NCBI GenBank assembly: GCA_900551235.1
Contig: URUU01000023.1
Coordinates: 1-30,851 of the forward strand
DNA length: 30,851 nucleotides
Direction of reading: 5' to 3'
From: an uncultured Lachnospiraceae bacterium
GTDB lineage: Bacteria > Bacillota > Clostridia > Lachnospirales > Lachnospiraceae
The notes under the pieces were generated by a model. That model worked only from the letters and a program-made list of their open reading frames with translations, searched no databases and was not told the origin of the DNA. Positions 1-8,416 of the stretch are shown here, piece after piece. The position numbers and the translations under genes were made by a program. The stretch's first letter is position 1; every line of letters starts with the position of its first letter.

Positions 1-96
1 CAAAAATATATGCTTTTTTTATTATTTATCTCTTGACATCACACCGCTGGACTTTTTTTCATTAAAGTCAAACGCACGTGAAACCTGGCACGCGAT
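1..96. other. Non-coding edge downstream of hemA
   Basis: AT-rich flank with no credible gene. A small dyad (GACTTT/AAAGTC, 50-69) is present, but it lacks a U-rich tail in either direction and is not called a terminator. The next gene of a possible hemA operon would lie outside the window. Confidence 0.5.
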
Positions 97-1332
97 TCAG
101 TTTCGGCCAGGATAAATATCCTCTAAACCATCCATGCACTCCCGAAATGCCGCGTCACTGATCCGCCCCCGCAGTTCAAAAAGTATTTTGTTGGTCACTT
201 TCTGTGCTGCCTGACAGATCTGTTTTTCCAGTGTTTCTTTTTCGGATGCTTCCATCGGAAGCTGATGCAGGATTTTGTGCAGACGCAGATCCAGATCCGT
301 CGCAGCTTCTTCTTTGATCCTGCCAATACGCGGAATCACATCAAGACACCGATACCAGTTATCAAATTCTTCCATCTGTTCTTTCAGAATGGATTCTGCT
401 TCTCTGATACCGGCTTTCATTTTCTCGCTCAGAACATCGACCTTGAAATAGTCGATATCATAAAAACGGATGTACATCAGTTTCTGTACCTCCGGGTCAA
501 TGTCACGCGGCACAGCCAGATCCACAAGTACCAGTTCATGTTCCAGATCAACTGCCTGAAGTCCTTCTTTTGTGAGTGTATAATTCGGGCTTGCCGTGGC
601 ACTGACCACAAAATCACAGGAGCCGATCAGGCACATGCGTTTTCCATAATCAATACGCCTGCATCCCGGCGGGATCTGCACAACACCGCTGCGGTACTGG
701 CGCACGGTAACGGTCACATCCGCACCTTCTTGCTGCAGAACAGTTGCGGCAAGTTTTCCCATCTCACCGTTTCCGATAACCATACATTTTTTGCCTTTTA
801 CTTCCAGACCCTCCTGCCGAAGTGTCTGAAGTGCCTGATGGATCACCGAATGATTGCCTGTGGAAAACGTCACATTTGTCCGCACTTTCTTGCCGGCAGT
901 CACCGCCATTCGAAACAGCACTTCCAGCACATTGTCTGCCGCATAATGCTCCCTTGCCGTCACAAGGGCTTCCTTTACCTGTGTCAGGATCTGATCTTCT
1001 CCTAAAATCCGGGATTCCAGACCGCCGGCAAGCCGGAACAGATGCCGCACAGCCTCTTCTTCCTTTCGCTGCGTAAAATATTTCTGATATGCATCGGTAT
1101 GGATCTGCCGTATCTCGCACAGAAGTTCATAGAGGGCAATCTCGCAGCCATCTTCCGTGCTGACCCAGAGTTCCATGCGGTTGCAGGTTGACAGCAGAAC
1201 ACATCCACAGATCCCTTTTTTCTGTTTTATGATCTCCAGTGCTTCTACTGTCCTTTTTTTCGTAAATGAAAAAATCGTCCGGATATCAATCGCAGCTGCA
1301 CTGTGATCGATCCCTATCATTTGTATTGCCAT
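97..1332 (-). CDS. hemA: Glutamyl-tRNA reductase
   Basis: Reduces glutamyl-tRNA(Glu) to glutamate-1-semialdehyde with NADPH, the first committed step of C5-route tetrapyrrole synthesis, in the cytoplasm. The 411-residue length fits the family. The catalytic block STCNRMELW places the nucleophilic cysteine at about residue 50. A Rossmann dinucleotide site (VIGNGEMGKLAA) follows near residues 184-196, and the helical dimerisation tail occupies roughly the last 100 residues. The ATG at 1332 has an AAAGGA site 8 nt upstream. The gene is divergent from cbiK across 155 bp and lies next to the cobalamin genes, consistent with supplying precursor to siroheme and cobalamin. No hemB/C/D follows within the 96 bp left before the window edge. 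A TATGAT hexamer at 1375-1380 could be its -10, but no convincing -35 is visible. Confidence 0.96.
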   Translation of the reverse strand: MAIQMIGIDHSAAAIDIRTIFSFTKKRTVEALEIIKQKKGICGCVLLSTCNRMELWVSTEDGCEIALYELLCEIRQIHTDAYQKYFTQRKEEEAVRHLFRLAGGLESRILGEDQILTQVKEALVTAREHYAADNVLEVLFRMAVTAGKKVRTNVTFSTGNHSVIHQALQTLRQEGLEVKGKKCMVIGNGEMGKLAATVLQQEGADVTVTVRQYRSGVVQIPPGCRRIDYGKRMCLIGSCDFVVSATASPNYTLTKEGLQAVDLEHELVLVDLAVPRDIDPEVQKLMYIRFYDIDYFKVDVLSEKMKAGIREAESILKEQMEEFDNWYRCLDVIPRIGRIKEEAATDLDLRLHKILHQLPMEASEKETLEKQICQAAQKVTNKILFELRGRISDAAFRECMDGLEDIYPGRN

Positions 1333-1412
1333 AACGTTCTTCCTTTGAAAATAGATTCTGTAAATATCCTGTCAATCATAGCACAATTCCCGACAAAAAT
1401 CTACTTCTGGAA

Positions 1413-1441
1413 TTGACTTTTCAGATAGCGAATGTTACACT
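1413..1441 (+). promoter_or_regulatory. Candidate promoter of cbiK-cbiQ-cbiO
   Basis: TTGACT at 1413-1418, a 17-bp spacer, and TACACT at 1436-1441 (4 of 6 matches to the -10 consensus). Predicted start of transcription is near 1448, giving a leader of about 40 nt. Placement in the divergent hemA/cbiK gap fits. Nothing riboswitch-like fits in so short a leader. Confidence 0.55.
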
Positions 1442-1455
1442 TTTTAATGCCTTAA

Positions 1456-1473
1456 CTTTTCTATATAGAAAGG
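1456..1473 (+). promoter_or_regulatory. Palindrome over the cbiK ribosome-binding site
   Basis: TTTCTATATAGAAA (1458-1471) is a perfect 14-bp palindrome. Including a G-U and a C-G pair, the RNA can fold 1456-1462 against 1467-1473. The right arm contains the AGAAAGGA Shine-Dalgarno of cbiK, so it could be a DNA operator just downstream of the start site or an SD-masking hairpin. The function is inferred. Confidence 0.4.
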
Positions 1474-1487
1474 ATTTTTATAACTTT

Positions 1488-2282
1488 ATGAACACAACAC
1501 AAAAAATAACAGCCAAAGCCATCCTCGTTGTAAGTTTTGGCACCAGCTACCACGATACAAGAGAAAAAACCATCGACTGTATTGAACAGGATATCGCACT
1601 GACCTTTTTGCAGCACCACATATACCGTGCCTGGACCAGTAAAATGATCCTGAAAAAACTGAAACAACGTGACGGTATACATATCGACAATGTACGCGAA
1701 GCCATGGAACGCATGAAGCGTGACGGCATCACCGATGTGATCGTTCAGCCAACCCATGTGATCAACGGCATTGAGAACGATCTTATGAAAGAGGATGTCC
1801 TTGCTTTTTCAGATTCCTTTTCCAGGATCACTTTCGGTGTTCCGCTTCTGACTTCCGAGCAGGACAGCCGTGAAGTCGTCAAGGTCCTGACCGATGCTTT
1901 TGTCGGGATTCCAAAAGATGAGGCACTTGTTTTTATGGGACATGGAACACCGCATTATGCCAATGCGATCTATGCAGCACTGGACTACACCTTTAAAGAT
2001 CTTGGTTACCACAATCTTTTTATGGGAACTGTAGAAGCTTACCCCTCCATGGACTCCCTGCTGCGTCTGGTCGGCAGTCTGAAGCCGTCCCGCGTCCATC
2101 TGGCTCCGTTTATGATCGTTGCCGGTGACCATGCACGCAATGACCTGGCAGGAGACGATGCTGATTCCTGGAAATCCCGGTTTGAGCAGGCCGGTTATTC
2201 GGTTGTCTGTCATTTAAAAGGTCTTGGCGAATACAAAGAAATCCGCCAGATTTTCCTGCGGCATATCTATGAAGCACAGTAA
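1488..2282 (+). CDS. cbiK: Sirohydrochlorin cobaltochelatase
   Basis: Inserts Co2+ into sirohydrochlorin, the early cobalt-insertion step of the anaerobic cobalamin route. Length is 264 residues, the size known for class II CbiK chelatases. Metal-site histidines are visible in MGHGTPHYAN (His152) and VAGDHARNDL (His215), matching the two catalytic histidines of the family. No signal peptide is seen, so it should be cytosolic. The start at 1488 was chosen because the protein then begins as expected for CbiK; the AGAAAGGA site at 1467-1474 is rather far upstream (13 nt). The frame stays open back to a TTG at 1413, but that lies in the predicted -35. cbiQ starts 12 nt downstream, so chelatase and transporter subunits share a transcript. 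Confidence 0.95.
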   Translation: MNTTQKITAKAILVVSFGTSYHDTREKTIDCIEQDIALTFLQHHIYRAWTSKMILKKLKQRDGIHIDNVREAMERMKRDGITDVIVQPTHVINGIENDLMKEDVLAFSDSFSRITFGVPLLTSEQDSREVVKVLTDAFVGIPKDEALVFMGHGTPHYANAIYAALDYTFKDLGYHNLFMGTVEAYPSMDSLLRLVGSLKPSRVHLAPFMIVAGDHARNDLAGDDADSWKSRFEQAGYSVVCHLKGLGEYKEIRQIFLRHIYEAQ

Positions 2283-2293
2283 AGGAGTTTTTT

Positions 2294-3088
2294 ATGCATA
2301 TGCATCATCATAACACCGGAGGTATTGCTATTGATTCTTATGCCTGTAATTCCAGGCTTCGGCATATCAGTGCGGGATTCAAAGCCGGATTTTCCATGCT
2401 TTTGCTTCTGTTCTGTATTTTTGCAGACCATCCGGTTATCTCTGTTTTGCTGATCTTATTTGCTGCTTCCGTCACAGTTTTTCTTGGCGGTATCCCTTTG
2501 CATGATTATCTTTCCGTGCTCGGGATTCCCGTTTTTTTTGTGCTGCTTGGCGGCATCGCCATCGCTGTCGATCTCTCTTTACAGCCGACTGGCGATCTTC
2601 ACCTGAATCTGTTTTTTTGTTACCTTTGCGTCACGTATACCGGCATTCTGAAAGCGTTTTTTCTGATGCTGAAAGTGTTCGGTGCCGTAAGCTGCATGTT
2701 CCTGATGACACTTTCCACACCGTCACACGAACTTTTTTCGGTTCTCCATAAGATTCACTGCCCTTCTCTTTTTACAGAACTGATGCATATGATCTACCGC
2801 TACATTTTTATTCTGCTGGAAGTACAGCATAATATGCAGATTTCCGCGGAAGCAAGGCTTGGATTCTGCGATTTCAGAACCTCCTGTTATTCTTTCGGGC
2901 AGATCGCAGCCAATCTTTTTATCGTTGCACTGAAAAAAGCGAATGCCTATTATGACGCAATGGAAGCACGCTGCTATGATGGGACACTTCGTTTTTTGGA
3001 AGAAAAAAAGAAACTGCCCCTTTTGTACCTTGCAGCATCCGGAACCTTTTTTCTTTTTCTTGTTGTTCTTTGGCTTTTCATAAGATGA
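2294..3088 (+). CDS. cbiQ: Cobalt ECF transporter transmembrane subunit
   Basis: T component of the CbiMNQO energy-coupling-factor cobalt importer. It couples ATP hydrolysis by CbiO to substrate entry through CbiM. At 264 residues it is the normal size. It has several hydrophobic stretches (about 30-65, 75-95, 110-140, and 240-262 at the C-terminus). The loop between them carries the conserved small/charged coupling-helix pattern (SAEARLGFCDFRT, near 182-194, and MEARCYDG, near 223-230). AAAGGAG at 2281-2287 precedes the ATG by 6 nt. The N-terminus is histidine-rich (MHMHHH), an odd but plausible metal-binding trait. It sits between cbiK and cbiO. The matching cbiM and cbiN are on the opposite strand, in the converging operon. 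Confidence 0.92.
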   Translation: MHMHHHNTGGIAIDSYACNSRLRHISAGFKAGFSMLLLLFCIFADHPVISVLLILFAASVTVFLGGIPLHDYLSVLGIPVFFVLLGGIAIAVDLSLQPTGDLHLNLFFCYLCVTYTGILKAFFLMLKVFGAVSCMFLMTLSTPSHELFSVLHKIHCPSLFTELMHMIYRYIFILLEVQHNMQISAEARLGFCDFRTSCYSFGQIAANLFIVALKKANAYYDAMEARCYDGTLRFLEEKKKLPLLYLAASGTFFLFLVVLWLFIR

Positions 3089-3107
3089 TTTTAAGATAGG
3101 AGATACT

Positions 3108-3947
3108 ATGAAAGAGTCCATTCTCGAAGTAAAAAATCTGCATTTTGCGTATGACGAACACCATACGGTTTTAGATGGGATCAGTCTTTCTGTCTTTGCA
3201 GGTGAGCGTATCGCCATACTTGGTTCCAACGGAGCCGGAAAATCTACATTTTTTCTGAACCTGAACGGAGTGCTCACTCCAGCCGAAGGCGAAATTTCAT
3301 ACCGCGGTACAAAAATCACCAGAAAAACACTGAAAAAACTGCGTCAGCATATCGGTATTGTCTTTCAGGATGCCGATAATCAGATCATTGCTTCTTCCGT
3401 TCTTGCTGAAGTCTCTTTTGGTCCTATGAACCTGAAGCTGCCTCGTTCGGAAGTCGAAGAACGTGTAAATACTGCGTTAAATTATATGAACATCTCACAA
3501 TTTAAAGACCGCCCTCCCCATTATCTAAGCGGAGGTGAGAAAAAACGGGTATCGATTGCAGACATTATTGCCATGAAATCCGAAATTATTATTTTTGATG
3601 AGCCAACTGCATCTTTAGACCCTCTCAATGCTGCCATGCTTGAAGAAGTCCTTGAAAAGTTAAGCCGGGAAGGAAAGACACTTCTGCTCTCCACGCACGA
3701 CGTGGATTTTGCCTACCGCTTTGCAGACCGCATTCTTGTTTTTGGCAACGGCCGCATACTTGCCGACGGCACGCCGCTTGAAGTTTTCAAGAATATTTCC
3801 GTCTTAAAACAGGCGAATCTGAAACGCCCACTTTTGCTGGATGTCTGCGAAGATCTGGCTGCACACGGACTTCTTCCGAAGGGATCTTTTTATCCCAGGG
3901 ATTTTTCAGAATTTCATGCATATCTTGCACAGAGAAATTCTATTTAG
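3108..3947 (+). CDS. cbiO: Cobalt ECF transporter ATPase
   Basis: ATP-binding subunit of the CbiMNQO cobalt importer. All ABC signatures are intact: Walker A GSNGAGKST (39-47), Q-loop glutamine at 87 (VFQDADNQI), signature LSGGEKKR (140-147) and Walker B IIIFDEPTA (160-168), followed by the His switch in STHDVDF. The VFQDADNQ form of the Q-loop is typical of ECF ATPases. Length is 279 residues. An AGGAGA site lies just upstream of the ATG. It is the last gene of the cbiKQO unit and is followed immediately by a hairpin terminator. Confidence 0.94.
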   Translation: MKESILEVKNLHFAYDEHHTVLDGISLSVFAGERIAILGSNGAGKSTFFLNLNGVLTPAEGEISYRGTKITRKTLKKLRQHIGIVFQDADNQIIASSVLAEVSFGPMNLKLPRSEVEERVNTALNYMNISQFKDRPPHYLSGGEKKRVSIADIIAMKSEIIIFDEPTASLDPLNAAMLEEVLEKLSREGKTLLLSTHDVDFAYRFADRILVFGNGRILADGTPLEVFKNISVLKQANLKRPLLLDVCEDLAAHGLLPKGSFYPRDFSEFHAYLAQRNSI

Positions 3948-3948
3948 T

Positions 3949-3990
3949 AAAAACTGCCGCACAGTTTGATCCGTACGGCAGTTTTGTTTT
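3949..3990. terminator. Bidirectional terminator between cbiO and cbiN
   Basis: A perfect 10-bp stem AAAACTGCCG (3950-3959) / CGGCAGTTTT (3976-3985) with a 16-nt loop. U-rich tails lie on both sides: GTTTTCTT on the plus strand, and TTTTTAC on the minus strand. It sits exactly between the converging stop codons of cbiO and cbiN, so one hairpin can end both cobalt-transporter transcripts. Confidence 0.88.
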
Positions 3991-3991
3991 C

Positions 3992-4318
3992 TTATTTGTT
4001 TTCTTCCTCTTTATCTTCCCATTTCTTCCGTTCATAAAATCTTCCCATCAGAAATGCGATCACACCAACTCCGATCCCGGTCTGTACACAGAAGATCAGA
4101 CTTTCAATTTCTCCAGGCAGTTCACTTCCGGTAAGACTTTCAATAACCGGAGTAAACCATGGTTCATAAGCTTCTCCTTTGATTTCTTCTACCATAACAC
4201 TGCCCGCATCATCGGAACCGCCAAATTCTGCTCCTTTTTTTGCAAAGAACGGAATAACTGCGAGCAACACGGCTGCAACTAACAGAAGAAGGATTGTTTT
4301 TTTATTCTTCGCACTCAT
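3992..4318 (-). CDS. cbiN: Cobalt ECF transporter subunit CbiN
   Basis: Small accessory membrane subunit that, with CbiM, forms the substrate-binding part of the cobalt importer. At 108 residues it has the expected two-helix topology: a hydrophobic N-terminal segment (about 8-25), an extracytoplasmic loop containing the family-typical AYEPWF stretch near 50-56, and a second helix (about 74-92), ending in a charged tail. Its ATG overlaps the cbiM stop (ATGA) and a GAGGAAAAG site lies within cbiM, indicating translational coupling. It is the last gene of the long cobalamin operon. Confidence 0.9.
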   Translation of the reverse strand: MSAKNKKTILLLLVAAVLLAVIPFFAKKGAEFGGSDDAGSVMVEEIKGEAYEPWFTPVIESLTGSELPGEIESLIFCVQTGIGVGVIAFLMGRFYERKKWEDKEEENK

Positions 4319-5106
4319 GCCTTTTCCTCCTCAATCTCAAAATCAATCGCTTTCAGTTCACTTTTTGCAAAACTCTCCAATGCGATCACGACAACAACGG
4401 TAAGAATTCCTTCGATCACTGCCAGCGGAAGCTGTGTCGGTGCAAATACGCCGAGAAATTTTACAGCAGATGCTGTCACCCCACCCTGTGCAGACGGATA
4501 AGCAAGTGCAAGCTGCACACTGGTTACGCAATAGGTAAACAGATCTCCAAGTGATGCGGCCAGAAAAATGGTGATGCGGCGGTTGATCCTGGTTTTTGAA
4601 AGTCCCTTATAAATCAGCCAGGACAGGATCGGACCTGCGATCGCCATGGAAAAACAGTTTGCTCCAAGTGTTGTCAGTCCGCCATGGGCGAGCAGCACTG
4701 CCTGGAAGATCAGAACAATGATCCCAAGCACACTCACTGCACATGGTCCAAACAGGATCGCACCAAGACCGGTTCCTGTCATATGGGAACAGCTTCCGGT
4801 CACAGAAGGGATTTTCAGGGATGACAGCACAAATACAAAAGCTCCTGCCATTGCGATCAGTGTAATGGATCTGCGGTTTTCCTGTACTCTCCTGTTCAGC
4901 GTTCGAAATCCAAATACTAAAAACGGCAGACAGGCAATCCCCCATGCGATGCAAAATACCGGAGGCAGATATCCTTCCATAATATGCATGGCATTTGCTG
5001 CAGGTGCCACAGCAAGAATAGCTGCCGCTGCATAAACAGCCTTTACAAACCACGTTATCTTCTTATTTTTGATTATTTCTGTGTTGTTTTTTCTTTGCTT
5101 CTTCAT
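4315..5106 (-). CDS. cbiM: Cobalt ECF transporter substrate-binding subunit CbiM
   Basis: Membrane substrate-binding component of the cobalt importer. The protein (263 residues from this start) has a cleavable N-terminal signal ending near APAANA. The mature protein would start Met-His (residues 40-41, MHIMEGYLPP), whose free amino terminus and histidine coordinate the metal in this family. A further conserved histidine is in GSCSHMTGTGLG. Multiple membrane helices follow. The ATG at 5106 was preferred because GGAACAGGAAAACAAA supplies a purine-rich site; an in-frame ATG at 5151 has none. A 68-nt gap separates it from cbiC, the largest gap in the operon, and it holds a TGTCAC direct repeat. 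Confidence 0.92.
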   Translation of the reverse strand: MKKQRKNNTEIIKNKKITWFVKAVYAAAAILAVAPAANAMHIMEGYLPPVFCIAWGIACLPFLVFGFRTLNRRVQENRRSITLIAMAGAFVFVLSSLKIPSVTGSCSHMTGTGLGAILFGPCAVSVLGIIVLIFQAVLLAHGGLTTLGANCFSMAIAGPILSWLIYKGLSKTRINRRITIFLAASLGDLFTYCVTSVQLALAYPSAQGGVTASAVKFLGVFAPTQLPLAVIEGILTVVVVIALESFAKSELKAIDFEIEEEKA

Positions 5107-5158
5107 TTTGTTTTCCTGTTCCTTTTCTTTTTTCTTAAAAAACATCTGCAAATGACTC

Positions 5159-5178
5159 TGTCACAAACCAGCTGTCAC
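5159..5178. repeat. TGTCAC direct repeat upstream of cbiM
   Basis: TGTCAC occurs at 5159-5164 and 5173-5178 (14-bp period), and each copy lies in an identical CTGTCACA octamer. It sits in the only real gap of the cobalamin operon, before the transporter genes, and overlaps the cbiC stop codon. A similar pair lies upstream of the nik-like operon. Regulatory meaning is inferred. Confidence 0.35.
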
Positions 5179-5801
5179 ATATTATAAAGCAGTGCATTGC
5201 AGATGCAGGCTGCAATATTGCTGCCGCCTTTGCGTCCTCTTGCCACGATGTACGGCACATCTGCCTGCATGATCAGTTCTTTTGACTGTACGACGTTGAC
5301 AAAGCCGACCGGAACACCGATCACAAGTTCTGGTTTTAACTTTTTCTCTTCGATCAGCTCATAAAGGCGGATCAGGGCAGTCGGTGCATTTCCGATCGCA
5401 AAGATCAGCGGATGGTTCATGGCTGCCGCCTTGTCCATACAGGCGGTCGCTCTTGTCGTCCCGTTTTTCTTTGCCCTCTCTGCCACATCTTCATCTGACA
5501 TAAAGCAGAAGACTTCTCCGCCGTATGCTGCCAGTTTCTTTTTGTTGATCCCGGATTTTGCCATCTGCGTATCGGTCACAATGCAGGCTCCGTTTCGGAT
5601 CGCTTCTTTTGCTTTTTCGACAACGCCTTTGGAAAAGCAGAGATTATCTGCATAATCAAAATCTGCACTGGTGTGAATACAGCGTTTGATGATCGGTTCC
5701 TGTTCTTTTGGAAAGGTTCTCTTCCCAAGTTCTTCTGTGATCAGTTCGAAACTGCGTTTTTCAATTTCCCGCGGAAGTACATTTTCCAGTTCAATCTTCA
5801 T
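5175..5801 (-). CDS. cbiC: Cobalt-precorrin-8 methylmutase
   Basis: Moves the methyl group from C11 to C12 to give cobyrinate. The 208-residue length is normal for CbiC/CobH. The catalytic histidine is in RCIHTSADFDY (His43). The C-terminal block VIGVPVGFVNVVQSKE and the glycine-rich ARGRKGGSN motif are typical. The ATG at 5801 lies inside the end of cbiP (11-bp overlap) and gives the canonical N-terminus MKIELENVLPREIEKRSF; the frame stays open further upstream, but that stretch lies inside cbiP. It belongs to the same transcript as the preceding ring-modifying genes. Confidence 0.95.
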   Translation of the reverse strand: MKIELENVLPREIEKRSFELITEELGKRTFPKEQEPIIKRCIHTSADFDYADNLCFSKGVVEKAKEAIRNGACIVTDTQMAKSGINKKKLAAYGGEVFCFMSDEDVAERAKKNGTTRATACMDKAAAMNHPLIFAIGNAPTALIRLYELIEEKKLKPELVIGVPVGFVNVVQSKELIMQADVPYIVARGRKGGSNIAACICNALLYNM

Positions 5802-7320
5802 CGTCTGTCCCCTCTTCCATAATTTCATAAATACGCGGAATATCCATATGTTCGCGAAGTGCATCTGCAAGAATATCGTACTGGCTCTCTTTAAATTTTG
5901 CAAAGTCCACGCCTGAAATCTGTGTCATATCCAGTCCTTTTGCTTCTCCGATGGCTCTTATGATCTCCTTTGTCACTTCTTCTTTTTCGAAAATGCCATG
6001 CACATACGTTCCATATATATTTCCGCAGCAGACACCGTCTTCTTTTGCTGTGCCTTTCTTTTCTCCGGCAAAGTCTGTAATCTCTGTAAAGGCATTCGCC
6101 TGATCGGATGGTGTTGTGCTGCCCATGTGGATCTCATAGCCTTCCATATCCATGCCGCTTAAGCGGTGCAGAATTCCGCCAACCTTTTTGAATCTTCCGG
6201 TCACTCTTGTCCTGGTCTTTTTCCCGGTAAATACCGTGTCCGTATCCAGAAGCCCGATGCCTTTTATCTCACCTCCGGCCTCCACACCATGCGGATCTTT
6301 TAAGGTTTTTCCAAGCATCTGATACCCGCCGCAGATCCCGAAAATGATCGTTCCCACGGCCGCTGCTTTGCAGATGGCACGCTCCAGCCCGCTTTGTCTG
6401 AGCCATTTGAGGTCTTCCATGGTGTTTTTCGTCCCGGGCAGCAGGATCATATCCGGATTTTTCAGTTCGGAAACGGACGCCACATAACGCAGTGAGACGC
6501 CCTCCATGCTTTCAAACGGATTGAAATCGGTAAAATTGGAAATACGCGGAAGACGGATCACAGCAAGGTCGATCGCAGCCGCTTCCTGGTTTCCGTGGAA
6601 ACGCTCTGTCAGGCTGTCTTCGTCCTCCACTTCAATGTGCAGATACGGCGTAACTCCGACTACCGGAATCCCCACACGCTTTTCCAGCATTTCAATGCCC
6701 GGATCGAGAATGCTCTTATCCCCGCGGAATTTGTTGATGACAAGACCTTTTATGCGGGCCCGTTCATCTTTTTCAAGCAGTTCCACTGTTCCGACCAGTT
6801 GGGCAAATACACCGCCGCGATCAATATCCCCTACCAGAAGCACAGGTGCATGTGCCATCTTTGCCATCCCCATATTTACAATATCCTCGGATTTCAGGTT
6901 GATCTCTGCCGGACTTCCCGCACCTTCGATCACAATGATATCGTATTCCTCCGCTAATTTATGGAAGGCCTTTAAAATATCCGGCACCAGTTTCTTTTTA
7001 TAGCGGAAATAATCTTTCGCACTCATCGTCCCAAGCACTTCTCCGTTTACGATCACCTGCGATCCGACATCGTTGGTAGGTTTTAAAAGAATCGGGTTCA
7101 TATAAACACTCGGTTTAATGCCGGCTGCCTCTGCCTGCATAACCTGTGCACGCCCCATTTCCAGACCTTCTTCGGTAATAAAGGAGTTCAGTGCCATATT
7201 CTGTGACTTAAAAGGAGCTACTTTGTAGCCATCCTGTGCAAAAATGCGGCAAAGCCCGGCTGCCAGCAGACTTTTTCCTGCATTCGACATCGTTCCCTGC
7301 ACCATGATCACTTTTGCCAT
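5791..7320 (-). CDS. cbiP: Cobyric acid synthase (glutamine-hydrolysing)
   Basis: ATP-dependent amidation of the b, d, e and g carboxylates of adenosyl-cobyrinate a,c-diamide, using glutamine. At 509 residues it is full length. An N-terminal dethiobiotin-synthetase-like ATPase domain has a P-loop GTMSNAGKS (9-17). The C-terminal class I amidotransferase domain carries the nucleophile in FGICGGYQMLG (Cys330), with the His near the end in YVHGIFE. The ATG at 7320 overlaps the last 13 bp of cobD. Upstream in-frame codons fall inside cobD and are not used. Confidence 0.96.
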   Translation of the reverse strand: MAKVIMVQGTMSNAGKSLLAAGLCRIFAQDGYKVAPFKSQNMALNSFITEEGLEMGRAQVMQAEAAGIKPSVYMNPILLKPTNDVGSQVIVNGEVLGTMSAKDYFRYKKKLVPDILKAFHKLAEEYDIIVIEGAGSPAEINLKSEDIVNMGMAKMAHAPVLLVGDIDRGGVFAQLVGTVELLEKDERARIKGLVINKFRGDKSILDPGIEMLEKRVGIPVVGVTPYLHIEVEDEDSLTERFHGNQEAAAIDLAVIRLPRISNFTDFNPFESMEGVSLRYVASVSELKNPDMILLPGTKNTMEDLKWLRQSGLERAICKAAAVGTIIFGICGGYQMLGKTLKDPHGVEAGGEIKGIGLLDTDTVFTGKKTRTRVTGRFKKVGGILHRLSGMDMEGYEIHMGSTTPSDQANAFTEITDFAGEKKGTAKEDGVCCGNIYGTYVHGIFEKEEVTKEIIRAIGEAKGLDMTQISGVDFAKFKESQYDILADALREHMDIPRIYEIMEEGTDDED

Positions 7321-8396
7321 CCGTATATCGCCCCACTTTCTTTTTGTTTCTCCCGGATAATATCCTGAAATATTCTGATCAGCCGATCGTTCTCTTCTCT
7401 TGTCCGCACGGCAATGCGGAAATACCCTTTTGAAAGTCCCCGGTAATTGCTGCAGTCGCGTATCAGAAGTCCTCTTTTTTTGCACTGCTCCTCCAGATCC
7501 TTTGGACCTTTGAAAAACAGATAATTTGCCTGAGAATCAAATGTCTCCATCTCTAAAAGATGCAGTGCCCTTGCCAGGTATTTGCGTTCTTCCCGGATCA
7601 GCCAGCGTGTGTTATGTACGTAAGTATCCTCCGAAAGTGCCGCAATGCCTGCCGCCTGTGCCGGTATGGAAACATTCCACGGCTGTATGACATCCCGGAT
7701 TTTTTCCAGAAGTTCTGCATCTGCACTCAATCCATAACCAAGACGCAGTCCCGGTATGGCATAAATTTTCGTAAAGGCATCCACGATAAACAGATGCGGG
7801 AAACGCTCCAGAAACGTCCGCATGCTGTAACTGTCCGGTGCCATCAGAAATTCGTGGAAACATTCATCCAGCAGAAAATATATCCCGTACTTTTCACATT
7901 TTTCTGCGATCCGCACCAGAAGCGGCTGCTGTATCAGAACACCGGTAGGATTATTTGGATTGCATAAAATGATCATATCCAGATCCTCAGAAAGTGCTTC
8001 CAGATAAGCAAGATCCAGTGCATACCCCTTCTCTTCGGATAGCGGATAAGAAAGAATTTCACATCCAACCGTTGAAAGTGCAGCCTCATACTCCGCAAAT
8101 CCCGGCTTTAGAAGCAGTGCCTTTTTCGGTTTCAAAGCCGCTGCAAAAGCATAAAGCAGCTCGGATGCACCATTTGTACAGATCACCTGCTCTTCTTTTA
8201 CATATTCATGTTCTGCGATCGCATGGCAGAGCTTCCGGCACTGTACATCCGGATAATTTACAATCTGTTCCATGCTCTGGTAAACTGCCTCGACCACGGA
8301 AGCGGGCGGTCCGAGCGGATTGATATTTGCGGAATAATCCAGGGTGCAGACCTCTGAATAAATATCTCCTCCATGTTTGTGACGCTTGTTGTTCAT
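7308..8396 (-). CDS. cobD: Threonine-phosphate decarboxylase
   Basis: PLP enzyme that decarboxylates L-threonine-O-3-phosphate to (R)-1-amino-2-propanol phosphate, the linker for the nucleotide loop. Class I/II aminotransferase fold, 362 residues. The N-terminal LDYSANINPLGPP signature is characteristic of CobD. CNPNNPTG lies at 145-152, and the Schiff-base lysine is in DAFTKIYAIPG (Lys210), followed by GLRLGY. The start at 8396 has a strong GGGAGG site. An alternative ATG at 8420 overlaps the cbiB stop as ATGA but lacks an SD. No aminotransferase-only neighbours are present, and the context argues against histidinol-phosphate aminotransferase. Confidence 0.93.
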   Translation of the reverse strand: MNNKRHKHGGDIYSEVCTLDYSANINPLGPPASVVEAVYQSMEQIVNYPDVQCRKLCHAIAEHEYVKEEQVICTNGASELLYAFAAALKPKKALLLKPGFAEYEAALSTVGCEILSYPLSEEKGYALDLAYLEALSEDLDMIILCNPNNPTGVLIQQPLLVRIAEKCEKYGIYFLLDECFHEFLMAPDSYSMRTFLERFPHLFIVDAFTKIYAIPGLRLGYGLSADAELLEKIRDVIQPWNVSIPAQAAGIAALSEDTYVHNTRWLIREERKYLARALHLLEMETFDSQANYLFFKGPKDLEEQCKKRGLLIRDCSNYRGLSKGYFRIAVRTREENDRLIRIFQDIIREKQKESGAIYGWQK

Positions 8397-8416
8397 GGTA
8401 TGTTCCCTCCCTGGTA

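Noticed and set aside
50..69. Terminator downstream of hemA
   Set aside because: The 6-bp dyad has no U-rich tail following it on either strand.
265..1005. Plus-strand open frame opposite hemA
   Set aside because: Low-complexity His/Phe/Cys-rich translation antisense to an unmistakable HemA; no SD or domain.
7321..7485. Longer N-terminus for cbiP
   Set aside because: The extension lies within the cobD coding sequence and precedes the canonical MAKVIMVQGT start of cobyric acid synthase.
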